Below are positions 52,559 through 60,630 of a DNA stretch of 60,630 nucleotides, one piece after another. This DNA is from Bdellovibrionales bacterium (GTDB lineage: Bacteria; Bdellovibrionota; Bdellovibrionia; Bdellovibrionales; UBA1609). How positions within the stretch are numbered: the stretch's first letter is position 1; each line of letters opens with the position of its first letter. Location: contig JALZUR010000009.1 of assembly GCA_023301025.1 (NCBI GenBank), positions 1 to 60,630 of the forward strand. The letters run 5' to 3'. Both the position numbers and the translations under genes were made by a program. A model generated the notes under the pieces. The model searched no databases and had not been told where the DNA came from. It saw only the letters and a list, made by a program, of their open reading frames with translations.

Positions 52559-53425
52559 TCAATAGACCTCTACTGACCCCATATCAACTTCAATATAAAC
52601 ACGTCCTGATCCATCACCAAAAATATATTCATCTCCAGACTTTTTGTAACCCTCTACAACATCTAACTCACCAACAGTCACATTAGAGTATAAAGTAAAG
52701 TTTTTCTCTAAACCTTCAATTGAACCATATCTTAATGCACCCGCTTGAACATGAGCTTCAAAATTTGTACTTTGAACAGCCGAATTAAAGTGAGCTGAAC
52801 CACCTGAAACCTCCATTCGCACTTCAGGAGCCGCAACTGATAGAAATTCAGCCTCACCTGCAGACAGGTTTACTTCACCTTTTTTAAAACTTAAAGATTC
52901 AGACTTAAAACTACCAGCAGAGACATCTAGAACAAAAGTGTTAAAAGAAAGCTCGGGCTTAAGAGTCAGGCTACCTGCTTGAAGGTTGATTTTTACATCA
53001 GGGTAAGGTTTTTTAATTTTAGGCAAATACAAATCCAACTTAACAGTTTGGACAAATGAAAGGCTTCCTTTTTTCTGAGTTAGGTTCATAAAAAGAGTGT
53101 TTTTATTTTTAGAAATCTCTAAAGGCATTTTATCACCCGTGTAGCTAATATCATAGCTTACATCTGTTACTCCATCCTTTTGATAATGCAGCACAACTTC
53201 AGCAGCGGAAAATTCTAGAACATACTCTTTAACACCTTTTACTGAAATTGTTTGAGACTCTTTATTTTCCTTTTCATTATTAAAGACTTTATAAACATTT
53301 AAACCAAAAGAGCTAACATCTTTTGCACCAGCTAAAGCCGGTTTAAACTTTGATTTACTTAATAATGTAAAACCTAAAACTAAGGACAACAACGATACAA
53401 GAAATACTATAAACGTTTTTTTCAT
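52559..53425 (-). CDS. DUF4097 beta-helix-like exported protein
   Basis: A 288-residue protein with one N-terminal membrane helix or signal (about 4-23) and a body of short repeated strands (DVSAGSFKSES, NLSAGEAEF, EVSGGSAHF, VQAGALRYG) typical of DUF4097 and the LiaG/adhesin-like beta-helix. The preceding DUF1700 gene overlaps it by four bases. This pair is widespread and often linked to envelope stress control, usually with a PadR regulator, which is missing here. Confidence 0.8.
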   Translation of the reverse strand: MKKTFIVFLVSLLSLVLGFTLLSKSKFKPALAGAKDVSSFGLNVYKVFNNEKENKESQTISVKGVKEYVLEFSAAEVVLHYQKDGVTDVSYDISYTGDKMPLEISKNKNTLFMNLTQKKGSLSFVQTVKLDLYLPKIKKPYPDVKINLQAGSLTLKPELSFNTFVLDVSAGSFKSESLSFKKGEVNLSAGEAEFLSVAAPEVRMEVSGGSAHFNSAVQSTNFEAHVQAGALRYGSIEGLEKNFTLYSNVTVGELDVVEGYKKSGDEYIFGDGSGRVYIEVDMGSVEVY

Positions 53426-54024
53426 TTTAGCTCCTTTTTTAAAAACCTAAGGTTCCATTTTAAATACTGCAATATTTTTGATACGAACCAATTAAAAGAA
53501 TAATAATTAGCAAGTATTGAAGTGATCAAGAATCCAATAAGTCCGAGAACTATAAAAAAAACAGCTAAGAACTCTAACCACCCACAATCAAAAAGAAAAA
53601 CTGTAAAGGGTGAAAAAGCTAAGAGAGCAAATGGAAATAGAAGTCCAAAATTTATCGTAAACCAACCAAACATGAAAGGTAGAATAACAAACAATGGAAT
53701 TAACAGTATAATTATGTTTAAAGGCACAAAGCCAAAAAGAAGAGCTGTAACTTTTAAAGACTCTTTAAAAGAAGACCACACTCTGTCGTTACCTTGAGCC
53801 TTATCAACTCTCTTTTGTACACTTTCAACTTTTTGATTGAATTTAATTTTTTTAGCAATAATTTTTGGATGCCCTATAGCCTTTATAGCCTCTTCTTGTG
53901 TTAGACCTTTTTTGACTTCTTCTGAAAATTTTTCTTTATATTCTTTTAAAATAACTCTTCTAACACTTTCAGAAAGGTAACTTAATTCTGTTTCTAAGAT
54001 CTTAAAAAATTCATTTTCATTCAC
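53422..54024 (-). CDS. DUF1700 membrane protein
   Basis: A 200-residue protein: a cytoplasmic helical N-terminus with LTQEEAIKAIGHPKIIAKKI, the DUF1700 hallmark, then three to four membrane helices (about 88-180). GTG start at 54024 with GGAG five bases upstream. It likely partners the DUF4097 protein in the membrane. No upstream PadR-type regulator gene is present. Confidence 0.8.
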   Translation of the reverse strand: MNENEFFKILETELSYLSESVRRVILKEYKEKFSEEVKKGLTQEEAIKAIGHPKIIAKKIKFNQKVESVQKRVDKAQGNDRVWSSFKESLKVTALLFGFVPLNIIILLIPLFVILPFMFGWFTINFGLLFPFALLAFSPFTVFLFDCGWLEFLAVFFIVLGLIGFLITSILANYYSFNWFVSKILQYLKWNLRFLKKELK

Positions 54025-54117
54025 ATCAGCTCCAAGTCTTTTATTATCTATACTTAGCCCACAGACTCAATATTTAGAGTTCAAGCCTACATCATTGACA
54101 AGCTCCTGCAAGCTTTG

Positions 54118-54146
54118 TAATCAGGTTACTTTATGAATACTATAAT
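54118..54146 (+). promoter_or_regulatory. Promoter for the FixH-like/OMP/His-rich operon
   Basis: A perfect TATAAT lies at 54141-54146 with a poor -35 (TAATCA) 17 bases before it. A hairpin GCTTA/TAAGC (about 54147-54174) follows in the leader. Confidence 0.45.
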
Positions 54147-54211
54147 GCTTAATTTTTTAAAAAACTCATAAGCTTTTAAGAAGTCTCTAAACAATGCTTA
54201 TACCCAAAGAT

Positions 54212-54673
54212 ATGTTTCTTTTTAAAACTAATAGCTTTAACTGTCTTAAAAAAACATTGTTACTCTTATCATTTTTTTTAAATCTAACGGCTTGTCCTCT
54301 TAATCATATGAAAGTCCTTAGGACAGAAACATGCCCTTCTGTTGTTGAGCTCAACGAAAAAACAAACATTCAACTTAAATGGCTTAAAGGTCCTTTTGGA
54401 GATCCACAAACTGATTCAATACTTTTTCTAAAGGTCTTAGACAAAGATAAAGCCGCAAAATCTTTACCTCTTGGCTACCATTTTTTTATCCAAGCTAGTA
54501 TGGGGATGGGTCATGGGCTTTCTGATACTGGTGAATTTAAAACTACAAACCAAAACGAATGGATAAATGATGAAATATCATTTTATATGCCTGGTCCCTA
54601 CGATATCAAGATTTATCTCACTGATGAAAACTATAATGAGCTAGGAGAAGCCACATGGTGCTCCGTTTTTTAA
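54212..54673 (+). CDS. FixH/YtkA-like lipoprotein
   Basis: A ~153-residue lipoprotein from the ATG at 54212 (an ATG at 54194 adds six residues). The signal ends N-L-T-A-C. The mature domain has an immunoglobulin-like strand pattern with MGMGHGLSDTG followed by SFYMPGPYDIKIYLTDE, which resembles FixH/YtkA proteins linked to copper handling. The Met and His residues of MGMGHG could bind copper. First of three tightly packed genes; its end overlaps the next start by 19 bases. Confidence 0.5.
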   Translation: MFLFKTNSFNCLKKTLLLLSFFLNLTACPLNHMKVLRTETCPSVVELNEKTNIQLKWLKGPFGDPQTDSILFLKVLDKDKAAKSLPLGYHFFIQASMGMGHGLSDTGEFKTTNQNEWINDEISFYMPGPYDIKIYLTDENYNELGEATWCSVF

Positions 54674-55608
54674 AATTTTTATCTATTTTTTTTCTATTTA
54701 TTTTGAGCTTTTACAGCACTAAGGCTTTTTCACTAAGCTGCTGTGGTAGCTCTCCAGTAAACTATTACATACCAGAGGACCATCAAGATTTAAACTTTAC
54801 TCTGGGCTACTCAAATGTTCATGCCGTTGGAAGAGTGTTCCAAGATACGAAAAATTTTATAAAATGGACGGATAAAGAAAGACTATTAAACATCATACAT
54901 TTTTCAGCATCTTATAAAGTAAAAGAAAAGTTGAGCTTAAGCCTTCAAAATGCCTACTACTATTCTACGTATAAAGATTCTTCACTGGATCAAGTTGATG
55001 AAAATTTTGGAGACACTCTTTTATCTATCAATTATGAGCCAAACATCTATAAAATAAAATCGTCTCCATTTAAAAACTCTAGAGTATACACTTCGGCTTT
55101 AGTTAACCTCCCCACTGGAAGATCTATTTTTGAAAACCGTATTCTTCCTGAGGCAGCAAACGTTACAGGTCATGATTTATGGGGCTTAGGGGCTGGATTA
55201 ACTGTTTTAAAAAGAATAAAAAATTATAATTTAGATCTTCAAACCAAGATTTTAAATATATTTTCAGATCGAATCAACAACCAGTTTATTTCAAGCTACT
55301 ATGACATTTCAATATCTTTAATGCTGTCTAAGTCTTTTTCATTTTTTTCTACTCAATCTCCCACATGGCAGATCAGTACAGGTCTTAACTGGTCTTATGT
55401 TTCAAAAAGAAAACGCCGTGGATTTGAAGTAGTCGGAGAAAACTTAAGTGCTCTTTCTAATCAAAAAACAGCTACTTTTTTTAAACTTAGAAAATCTTTT
55501 GACGATTTTAACATCATTCTTTCTTATAGCGACGAAACGCTCCTAGGTAGACCAAGAAATACAATCATTAATCGAACATTTTTAATAAATTTATCAAAAA
55601 ATATTTAA
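54655..55608 (+). CDS. Outer-membrane beta-barrel protein of the three-gene operon
   Basis: A 317-residue exported protein. After the signal peptide the mature N-terminus is SLSCCGSS, two adjacent cysteines that could bind metal, then alternating strands such as LNFTLGYSNVHAVGRVF and SLSLQNAYYYST. It ends IINRTFLINLSKNI. The layout fits a small porin or transporter barrel. AGGAG lies seven bases before the ATG, inside the upstream gene. The family is not recognised with certainty. Confidence 0.55.
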   Translation: MVLRFLKFLSIFFLFILSFYSTKAFSLSCCGSSPVNYYIPEDHQDLNFTLGYSNVHAVGRVFQDTKNFIKWTDKERLLNIIHFSASYKVKEKLSLSLQNAYYYSTYKDSSLDQVDENFGDTLLSINYEPNIYKIKSSPFKNSRVYTSALVNLPTGRSIFENRILPEAANVTGHDLWGLGAGLTVLKRIKNYNLDLQTKILNIFSDRINNQFISSYYDISISLMLSKSFSFFSTQSPTWQISTGLNWSYVSKRKRRGFEVVGENLSALSNQKTATFFKLRKSFDDFNIILSYSDETLLGRPRNTIINRTFLINLSKNI

Positions 55609-55621
55609 GGAAAGTTTAACT

Positions 55622-56206
55622 ATGCTTCTCATAAATTTTATTCACTTTTTAATGACAGCAATCACAACGCCCTCTTTTGCACACTGTCCAAATTCATTTA
55701 CCTTTAATGATCAAACTTTTTGCGCAGATTTTGAGTGGGAAAAAACTGATATTCTAAAAGGTAAATCTTTAATGAGTCCTGTGCTCAATTCTAGTGCTCA
55801 AAAGCCTTTTGAGCAGCACTTGTCAAAGTTTTGGCTAAACATATGGGCTAGTGGTGATACCAATCATAAAGTGCTTTTTTTTGAAGATTTAGAAATAGAC
55901 CCTTTTATGCTGATGTCACACATACCTCATCACGGCGGCGAACTAAAGGGAGATATTAAATTTGTAAAAGATAGGGGTTACTTTATTTCAGGTGTTAATT
56001 TTGTAAAAATGCAAGGCTGTTGGTCTATAGCTATTGAAAACGATCAATTTTTTCATTTAATCCTTATAGCTCATTTCAAAAATTTAGATGAGAAACAAAA
56101 CTTTGAACAAAACAAACTGTGCACTTTGCTACATGAAGAGTTTTTAGCTGAAGATCTTATAAAATCTCACAATCATTTGAATGATTCAGATCACTCTAAA
56201 CACTAA
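55622..56206 (+). CDS. Histidine-rich exported protein with FixH-like core
   Basis: A 194-residue protein with a signal peptide (to SFA, ~20) and four cysteines. The core has HIPHHGGELKG and then NFVKMQGCWSIAIEND, in the same order as the GHG and MPGPYDI elements of the first operon gene, so the two may share a fold. The end is His-rich (SHNHLNDSDHSKH). Metal binding is likely, copper or zinc being guesses. AAGGAAAG precedes the ATG. Confidence 0.55.
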   Translation: MLLINFIHFLMTAITTPSFAHCPNSFTFNDQTFCADFEWEKTDILKGKSLMSPVLNSSAQKPFEQHLSKFWLNIWASGDTNHKVLFFEDLEIDPFMLMSHIPHHGGELKGDIKFVKDRGYFISGVNFVKMQGCWSIAIENDQFFHLILIAHFKNLDEKQNFEQNKLCTLLHEEFLAEDLIKSHNHLNDSDHSKH

Positions 56207-56223
56207 TAGTGTCTCTTAAACAA

Positions 56224-56253
56224 AAAAAACTAAGCAAATATGCTTAGTTTTTT
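56224..56253. terminator. Bidirectional intrinsic terminator
   Basis: A 13-base stem (AAAAAACTAAGCA with TGCTTAGTTTTTT, four-base loop) with A and T runs on its two sides. It ends both the three-gene operon and the convergent rpsN. Confidence 0.8.
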
Positions 56254-56325
56254 CTTTAAGATTGATTTATAATCGTAAAATTATAAATACATTCAAAGAG
56301 ATTCTTTAGATTTTTAAGTCAAAAT

Positions 56326-56631
56326 TCACCAGCTAGACTTAACAACACCAGGGATCAGACCGCGGCTAGCCATATCTCTAAAAGCTATACGCGAAACTCC
56401 AAACTTTCTTAGATGTCCTCTTGGACGGCCAGTAATAGCACAACGATTTGTAACTCTAACGCCTATAGAACGACTAGGTAGACGAGCAAAAGCTCTTTGA
56501 GCTTCCATTTTTTCATCTAAACCAGCCGCAGGGTCTTTCATAATTTTTCTGAGAGCATCTCTTTTTTCTTTAAATCGCTCAACCACTACTTTTTTTTGAT
56601 TGTTTTTTTGAATCATAGAAATTTTAGCCAC
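56326..56631 (-). CDS. rpsN: Ribosomal protein S14 (zinc-free long form)
   Basis: A 101-residue S14. [26 protein letters not shown] is the family core, and the CxxC pairs of the zinc form are absent. It starts with GTG at 56631, AGG eight bases before. It stands alone and not inside a ribosomal operon, so it could be the sole S14 gene moved, or a zinc-independent paralogue used when zinc is low. Confidence 0.92.
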   Translation of the reverse strand: MAKISMIQKNNQKKVVVERFKEKRDALRKIMKDPAAGLDEKMEAQRAFARLPSRSIGVRVTNRCAITGRPRGHLRKFGVSRIAFRDMASRGLIPGVVKSSW

Positions 56632-56669
56632 GCTTGAAACCTACCTTCATTTTGACGTACAAGCTTTGG

Positions 56670-56698
56670 AATATGCTTATTTTTATATTCTTTGTCAA
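56670..56698 (-). promoter_or_regulatory. Promoter region of rpsN with inverted repeat
   Basis: Reverse strand TTGACA (56693-56698) and CATATT (56670-56675) with 17 bases between. The inverted repeat GAATAT/ATATTC (10-base gap) overlaps the spacer and -10 box and could be an operator. Confidence 0.45.
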
Positions 56699-56765
56699 CT
56701 TTTGCTTTGACCTTTAACCTCAGCTCTTCTCATAATTACATGAACCAAAAAAAGTGAGGCACTAT

Positions 56766-57698
56766 ATGACTAAATCCATAGTATTTTTTGTTTTAACACT
56801 CGGCTTAACAGCTTGCGGTGGATGGACAAAGAAAAAATGTCAACGCACTGATTTTTCAAGTGTGGGATACTCAAGAGGATCTAAAGGTAAAATTGGACAA
56901 AGTGATCAAATAAACTCAGCATGCCTCAAAAAAGGTGTAACCATAAACGTTTCAAGCTATCAAGATGGCTATAACAATGGTTTAGAAACCTACTGTTCGG
57001 ACAACAAGGCGCGTAGAGATGGAAGCGACGGCTACGAAGCTATAAACATTTGTAAAAACAATCCCTCTTATATGAGAGCCTACGATAAAGGGTTAAAAAC
57101 GTACTGCACTGTTGATAAAGGCATTAAGGATGGGTACGCCCTTTCGGAAAAGAAAACAGTCTGTTTGAGTATAAAAGCTTACCTAACAGGTCATAAAAAT
57201 GGCGTAAAAACATTTTGTTCTTTTGAAAAAGGCCAAGAAGATGGCTTTTTAGGCTCTAAAATGAACTCAAAGTGCATCAGCCAGAGTGGCTATAAAGATG
57301 GGCACAAAAGTGGGCTTCTTAACTTTTGTAAACCTGAAAACGGTAGACGCCTTGGTGAAAAGGGTGAAGAGCGACCTAAGAGGTGTTCAAAGTCAGAGTT
57401 TAGAGCCTCATATGACAAAGGAAGAACTTTATTTCTTACAAAAAAAGTTAATGATTTGAGCTCTAAACTTGAAGTTGAAAATCGCAATTATCAAAACCTT
57501 CGAGACGAACTTCAAGATGCCCAATTTTCGTATCAAGAGCTCTCTCAAAGAAGCCCAACACCACGAACAGATGAGCGAAAAAGAACACTGTCAGAAGACA
57601 TAAGAAAGTTAAAAAAAGACCGAAATAATCAGCGTGAAACGGTCACAGAATTAGAAAGCGAGTTGAGTGATCTAAAAGCTGAACTTAAAGACCTCTAA
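56766..57698 (+). CDS. Repeat lipoprotein (DUF2799-like units) with C-terminal coiled coil
   Basis: A 310-residue lipoprotein (signal ending L-T-A-C). Four tandem units begin at residues 65, 102, 139 and 176, exactly 37 apart, with a partial unit at 212. Each has the form Y-x-x-x-x-x-x-G, then (Y/F)C, two spaced G and a closing C, like DUF2799. After about 225 a Glu/Lys/Gln-rich coiled coil runs to the end. GAGG lies six bases before the ATG at 56766. The paired Cys of each unit probably form disulfides. The function is unknown. Confidence 0.75.
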   Translation: MTKSIVFFVLTLGLTACGGWTKKKCQRTDFSSVGYSRGSKGKIGQSDQINSACLKKGVTINVSSYQDGYNNGLETYCSDNKARRDGSDGYEAINICKNNPSYMRAYDKGLKTYCTVDKGIKDGYALSEKKTVCLSIKAYLTGHKNGVKTFCSFEKGQEDGFLGSKMNSKCISQSGYKDGHKSGLLNFCKPENGRRLGEKGEERPKRCSKSEFRASYDKGRTLFLTKKVNDLSSKLEVENRNYQNLRDELQDAQFSYQELSQRSPTPRTDERKRTLSEDIRKLKKDRNNQRETVTELESELSDLKAELKDL

Positions 57699-57734
57699 AA
57701 AAATCTAAAACATAGAAATTTTATTTCTTAAAAC

Positions 57735-57775
57735 AGCCTCTTTTAGCTATTAAGATAGCCAAGAGGCTTTTTTTT
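57735..57775 (+). terminator. Strong terminator just before sucA
   Basis: AGCCTCTT (57735-57742) pairs with AAGAGGCT (57761-57768), with an inner GCTAT/ATAGC stem, followed by eight T. It ends the repeat lipoprotein message only 37 bases before the sucA ATG. Confidence 0.85.
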
Positions 57776-57812
57776 AGTTATTTTAGCAAAAAATTATAAA
57801 GGAACTGCACGT

Positions 57813-60569
57813 ATGAAGTCTAATCAACCCGCAAGTTATTTGACTCGCTCTAACCTAGAGTATTTAGAACAGATTTATGAAGATTTTAAAAATAAACCTG
57901 ATGATCTGGATCAGGAATGGAAACGCTTTTTTGAGGGCGTTGAGTTTGCAAAAGAAAAAGGACTAAGAACGGAGTCATCAGACACTGTAAGTTATGGTGG
58001 TGTAGAAGCTTTAGCTCAAAAACTTATAAAAATTTACAGAGATTACGGTCACCTTAAAGCTGATTTAGATCCCTTAAGGTTAAACAAATTAGCACAAAAA
58101 TCTGACGGTGAAAAAGAATTTGAAAGCTTTAATGATCTTGGCTTAGACAATACTGACATGAATGAAAAATTTGACATTCAATCTTTAAACTTAAAGTCTA
58201 CAAGTCTCTCTAAACTTATAGACTTTTTAGAAGAGACCTATTGTCAAAAAATTGCTCTTCAGGCAGCAAACTGTTCTCCAAAAGCAAGAGCTTGGTTTTG
58301 TAAAGAGTTTGAAAACAAAACTTTTAAGTTAACTGACCTTGAAAAAATAAATATTTTAAAGCAACTTGCGCGAACTGAATCTTTAGAAAAGTTTATCCAC
58401 ACACGCTATGTTGGTGTTAAACGCTTTTCAATTGAAGGATGCGACTCTTTGATTCCTATGCTTGAGCACTTAAGTGAAGTAGGACCTGAAAAACACAGTG
58501 TAGAAGAGATAACTATTGGCATGGCTCATAGAGGGCGTGTAAATGTTTTAGCCAACTACATGAACAAAGCACTTAAATCTATTTTTGCTGAATTTAATGG
58601 TCATATGGGAGCCCATGAGCATTTCGATGCCGATGTAAAGTATCATATGGGTTTTTCATCCGATAAAGAAACTACAAAAGGAAAATCATGTCATGTCTCT
58701 TTAGCCTTTAACCCGTCTCACCTAGAAGCTGTAAACCCTGTTGTTTGCGGAATGACTAGAGCTAAGCAAAGACAAAAGCAAGACACTGTAGATAGAAAAA
58801 AAGTTATTCCTGTTCTTATTCACGGTGATGCCGCAGTTATTGGACAAGGTGTTGTAGCAGAAACCTTTCAGCTTTCGAAACTCAAAGGCTACACGGTGGG
58901 TGGCTCTATTCATATCATCATGAACAATCAAGTTGGTTTTACAACAAACCCAACAGACTCTAGAAGCACCAGGTACGCTTCTGATATTGCTCTATCTGTA
59001 AAAGCTCCAGTGATTTTAGTTAATGCTGATAATCCTGAAGAGTGTGTTCGCGCCATGGACATGGCCCTAAGATACAGACAAGAATTTAACGAAGATGTTG
59101 TTATTGATCTTATTGGTTATAGAAGGTTTGGACACAATGAGGGTGATGAACCAGCCTTTACTCAGCCATTAATGTATCAAACAATTAAAAAGCATCCGAC
59201 AACGTACAAGGCCTATTCTGAAGTACTTGATAAAAGCTCTGTTTTTAACTCATCCGAAAGCCAAAAGTTTTTTGATTCAAAAATAGAGAACCTGCAAACG
59301 GTTTTTGATGAAGTTAAAAAAGATCCTCCAGCCAATAAGCCAAAGGCTTTTGATGGTTTATGGAAAGGGTTTAAAAAAGGTGAAGCTGAGGATTTTGACA
59401 AAGAGGTGACAACAAAAACATCTCTTAAAAATTTAAAAACAGTTCTTTTAAAAATGTCTGAACCTCCAAAAGACTTTAAAGTTCATAAAAAGATTCAAAA
59501 ACTTATCGATCAAAGAAAAAAGAACTTTGATCAAGACACTATGGACTGGGGACTCGTTGAACTCCTAACCTATGGATCTTTAATTCTAGAAGACACTTCT
59601 GTGAGACTTTCTGGTCAGGACTGCATCAGAGGGACTTTTACACACAGACACAGTCAGTATTTTGATACAGAAACTTCTCAAACCTACTCCCCTCTTTCAG
59701 AACTAAAAAAAGATAAAGAGTTTTGTGTTTACAACAGCTCTTTATCAGAAATGGCTGTTCTAGGCTTTGAATACGGAAACTCTATATCTGATCCAACATT
59801 TTTAACATTGTGGGAAGCTCAATTTGGTGACTTTGCAAATGGAGCTCAAATAATAATTGATCAGTTCATCACCAGTGGAGAAGCTAAATGGTACCGCTCA
59901 AATGGACTAGTTTTACTTCTTCCTCACGGTTACGAAGGGCAAGGTCCTGAGCATTCGTCAGCCAGGCTTGAGCGCTTCTTGCAACTTTGTGCACAACACA
60001 ATATTCAAGTTTGTAACTTTACAACCCCTGCACAGCTTTTTCATGGTTTAAGACGACAGATCAAAAGAGATTTTAGAAAACCACTTGTGGTTATGTCTCC
60101 TAAGTCTTTACTTAGACATCCTAAAGTTATCTCTACTAAAAAAGATCTCACCAATGGGAAATTTGAAGAGGTTTTATTTGAACCTGATTCAAAGGCCAAT
60201 CGTGTAGTTTTTTGCTCTGGTAAAGTCTACTTTGACCTTTTAGATGAAAAAGAAAAAACCAATGATAAAAGTGTTGCTCTAGTAAGAGTTGAGCAGCTCT
60301 ACCCTTACCCGGATAAACAGATTGTTGAAGCTTTAAACAGTTTTAAGAAAGCTACATCTTTTGTTTGGGCCCAAGAAGAGCCGCAAAATATGGGAGCTTA
60401 CTGGTATATCGCCCCAAAACTTAAATCTAGTTTACAAAAGTGTGGAAGAACTGAGCCATTGTATTATGCTGGACGCCCTGAAAAATCATCCCCTGCAACA
60501 GGAGCACCACATGTACACAAAGAGGAACAAGACAATATAATAAAAGCATGCTTTACCTTTAATAAATAG
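57813..60569 (+). CDS. sucA: 2-oxoglutarate dehydrogenase E1 component
   Basis: A 918-residue thiamine-diphosphate enzyme that decarboxylates 2-oxoglutarate and passes the succinyl group to SucB in the TCA cycle. N-terminal lipoyl-complex binding region SYLTRSNLEYLEQIYEDF, TPP site around IHGDAAVIGQGVVAET and NQVGFTTNP, then GHNEGDEPAFTQP, TFTHRHSQY and LLPHGYEGQGPEHSSARLERFLQ. It ends GRPEKSSPATG and so is complete. AAAGGA lies nine bases before the ATG. The last 61 bases of the window hold no feature; sucB would be expected next. Confidence 0.97.
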   Translation: MKSNQPASYLTRSNLEYLEQIYEDFKNKPDDLDQEWKRFFEGVEFAKEKGLRTESSDTVSYGGVEALAQKLIKIYRDYGHLKADLDPLRLNKLAQKSDGEKEFESFNDLGLDNTDMNEKFDIQSLNLKSTSLSKLIDFLEETYCQKIALQAANCSPKARAWFCKEFENKTFKLTDLEKINILKQLARTESLEKFIHTRYVGVKRFSIEGCDSLIPMLEHLSEVGPEKHSVEEITIGMAHRGRVNVLANYMNKALKSIFAEFNGHMGAHEHFDADVKYHMGFSSDKETTKGKSCHVSLAFNPSHLEAVNPVVCGMTRAKQRQKQDTVDRKKVIPVLIHGDAAVIGQGVVAETFQLSKLKGYTVGGSIHIIMNNQVGFTTNPTDSRSTRYASDIALSVKAPVILVNADNPEECVRAMDMALRYRQEFNEDVVIDLIGYRRFGHNEGDEPAFTQPLMYQTIKKHPTTYKAYSEVLDKSSVFNSSESQKFFDSKIENLQTVFDEVKKDPPANKPKAFDGLWKGFKKGEAEDFDKEVTTKTSLKNLKTVLLKMSEPPKDFKVHKKIQKLIDQRKKNFDQDTMDWGLVELLTYGSLILEDTSVRLSGQDCIRGTFTHRHSQYFDTETSQTYSPLSELKKDKEFCVYNSSLSEMAVLGFEYGNSISDPTFLTLWEAQFGDFANGAQIIIDQFITSGEAKWYRSNGLVLLLPHGYEGQGPEHSSARLERFLQLCAQHNIQVCNFTTPAQLFHGLRRQIKRDFRKPLVVMSPKSLLRHPKVISTKKDLTNGKFEEVLFEPDSKANRVVFCSGKVYFDLLDEKEKTNDKSVALVRVEQLYPYPDKQIVEALNSFKKATSFVWAQEEPQNMGAYWYIAPKLKSSLQKCGRTEPLYYAGRPEKSSPATGAPHVHKEEQDNIIKACFTFNK

Positions 60570-60630
60570 AGCGTAAAGTAGAATTAAAAAGCTTAACTAT
60601 TTAAGCACAATTTTAACAAAAGACCGCATC

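Noticed and set aside
1-60630. tRNA genes, CRISPR arrays, insertion sequences, prophage or a defence island
   Set aside because: No cloverleaf-like gene, regularly spaced repeat, transposase or integrase was seen. The genes are mainly housekeeping and envelope functions with uniform base composition.

Overview
The window is AT-rich chromosomal DNA (roughly one third G+C by eye, not computed) that is densely coded on both strands, with no tRNA, rRNA, CRISPR array, integrase or transposase seen. The gene set suggests a Gram-negative bacterium with an outer membrane and many secreted hydrolases and lipoproteins: pal, LspA, outer-membrane barrels, YceI, a PBP4-type carboxypeptidase, a penicillin acylase, a GldA/GldF/GldG-like exporter, DUF4340, and an LspA with a HAMP-like tail. 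The best guess is a member of the Bdellovibrionota (Bdellovibrio/Bacteriovorax-like). This is inferred from gene content and not from a marker tree.

Layout. 1-7.7 kb: a cut-off cytidine deaminase, cysS, YceI, thiL, an exported EEP-family hydrolase, a lipoprotein penicillin acylase and a DUF429 protein. 6.9-13.6 kb: one leftward operon encoding a gliding-type ABC exporter (ATPase, permease, GldG-like, DUF4340) followed by a GHMP sugar kinase and the DUF429 protein. 13.7-22 kb: an RqcH-like NFACT protein, a thioesterase, a GreA-like protein, a DUF2490 protein, a frameshifted GH10 xylanase lipoprotein, a CNT nucleoside transporter and an AI-2E-type permease. 22-28 kb: the housekeeping block rph-rdgB-prs-rplY-pth-ychF followed by a Ser/Thr kinase. 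28-32 kb: a short division cluster mraZ-rsmH-ftsL-ftsI. 32-42 kb: tdk-hpt, dacB, an orphan peptide-binding lipoprotein, a beta-helix acyltransferase, lspA, a DnaQ-WYL exonuclease, dsbD and a RluB-type synthase. 43-47 kb: smpB-rsmA-tsaD and a pal envelope block. 46.8-60.6 kb: a protease/propeller/Omp85 fusion, an IscA-type protein, galU, a zincin lipoprotein, the DUF1700/DUF4097 pair, a three-gene FixH-like/OMP/His-rich operon, rpsN, a 37-residue-repeat lipoprotein and sucA.

Themes. Nucleotide salvage and hygiene recur (cdd, nucleoside transporter, tdk, hpt, prs, rdgB). So do translation and rescue functions (cysS, RqcH-like, smpB, pth, tsaD, rsmA, rsmH, rplY, rpsN) and envelope building (mraZ cluster, pal, lspA, dacB, dsbD). 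Intrinsic terminator hairpins sit unusually close to, or inside, the starts of downstream genes at mraZ, sucA and the gene after pal. This suggests attenuation. Non-ATG starts are common. The least explained parts are the three-gene operon at 54.2-56.2 kb, the protease-Omp85 fusion, the DnaQ-WYL fusion, the LspA-HAMP fusion and a C-rich candidate small RNA before rph.
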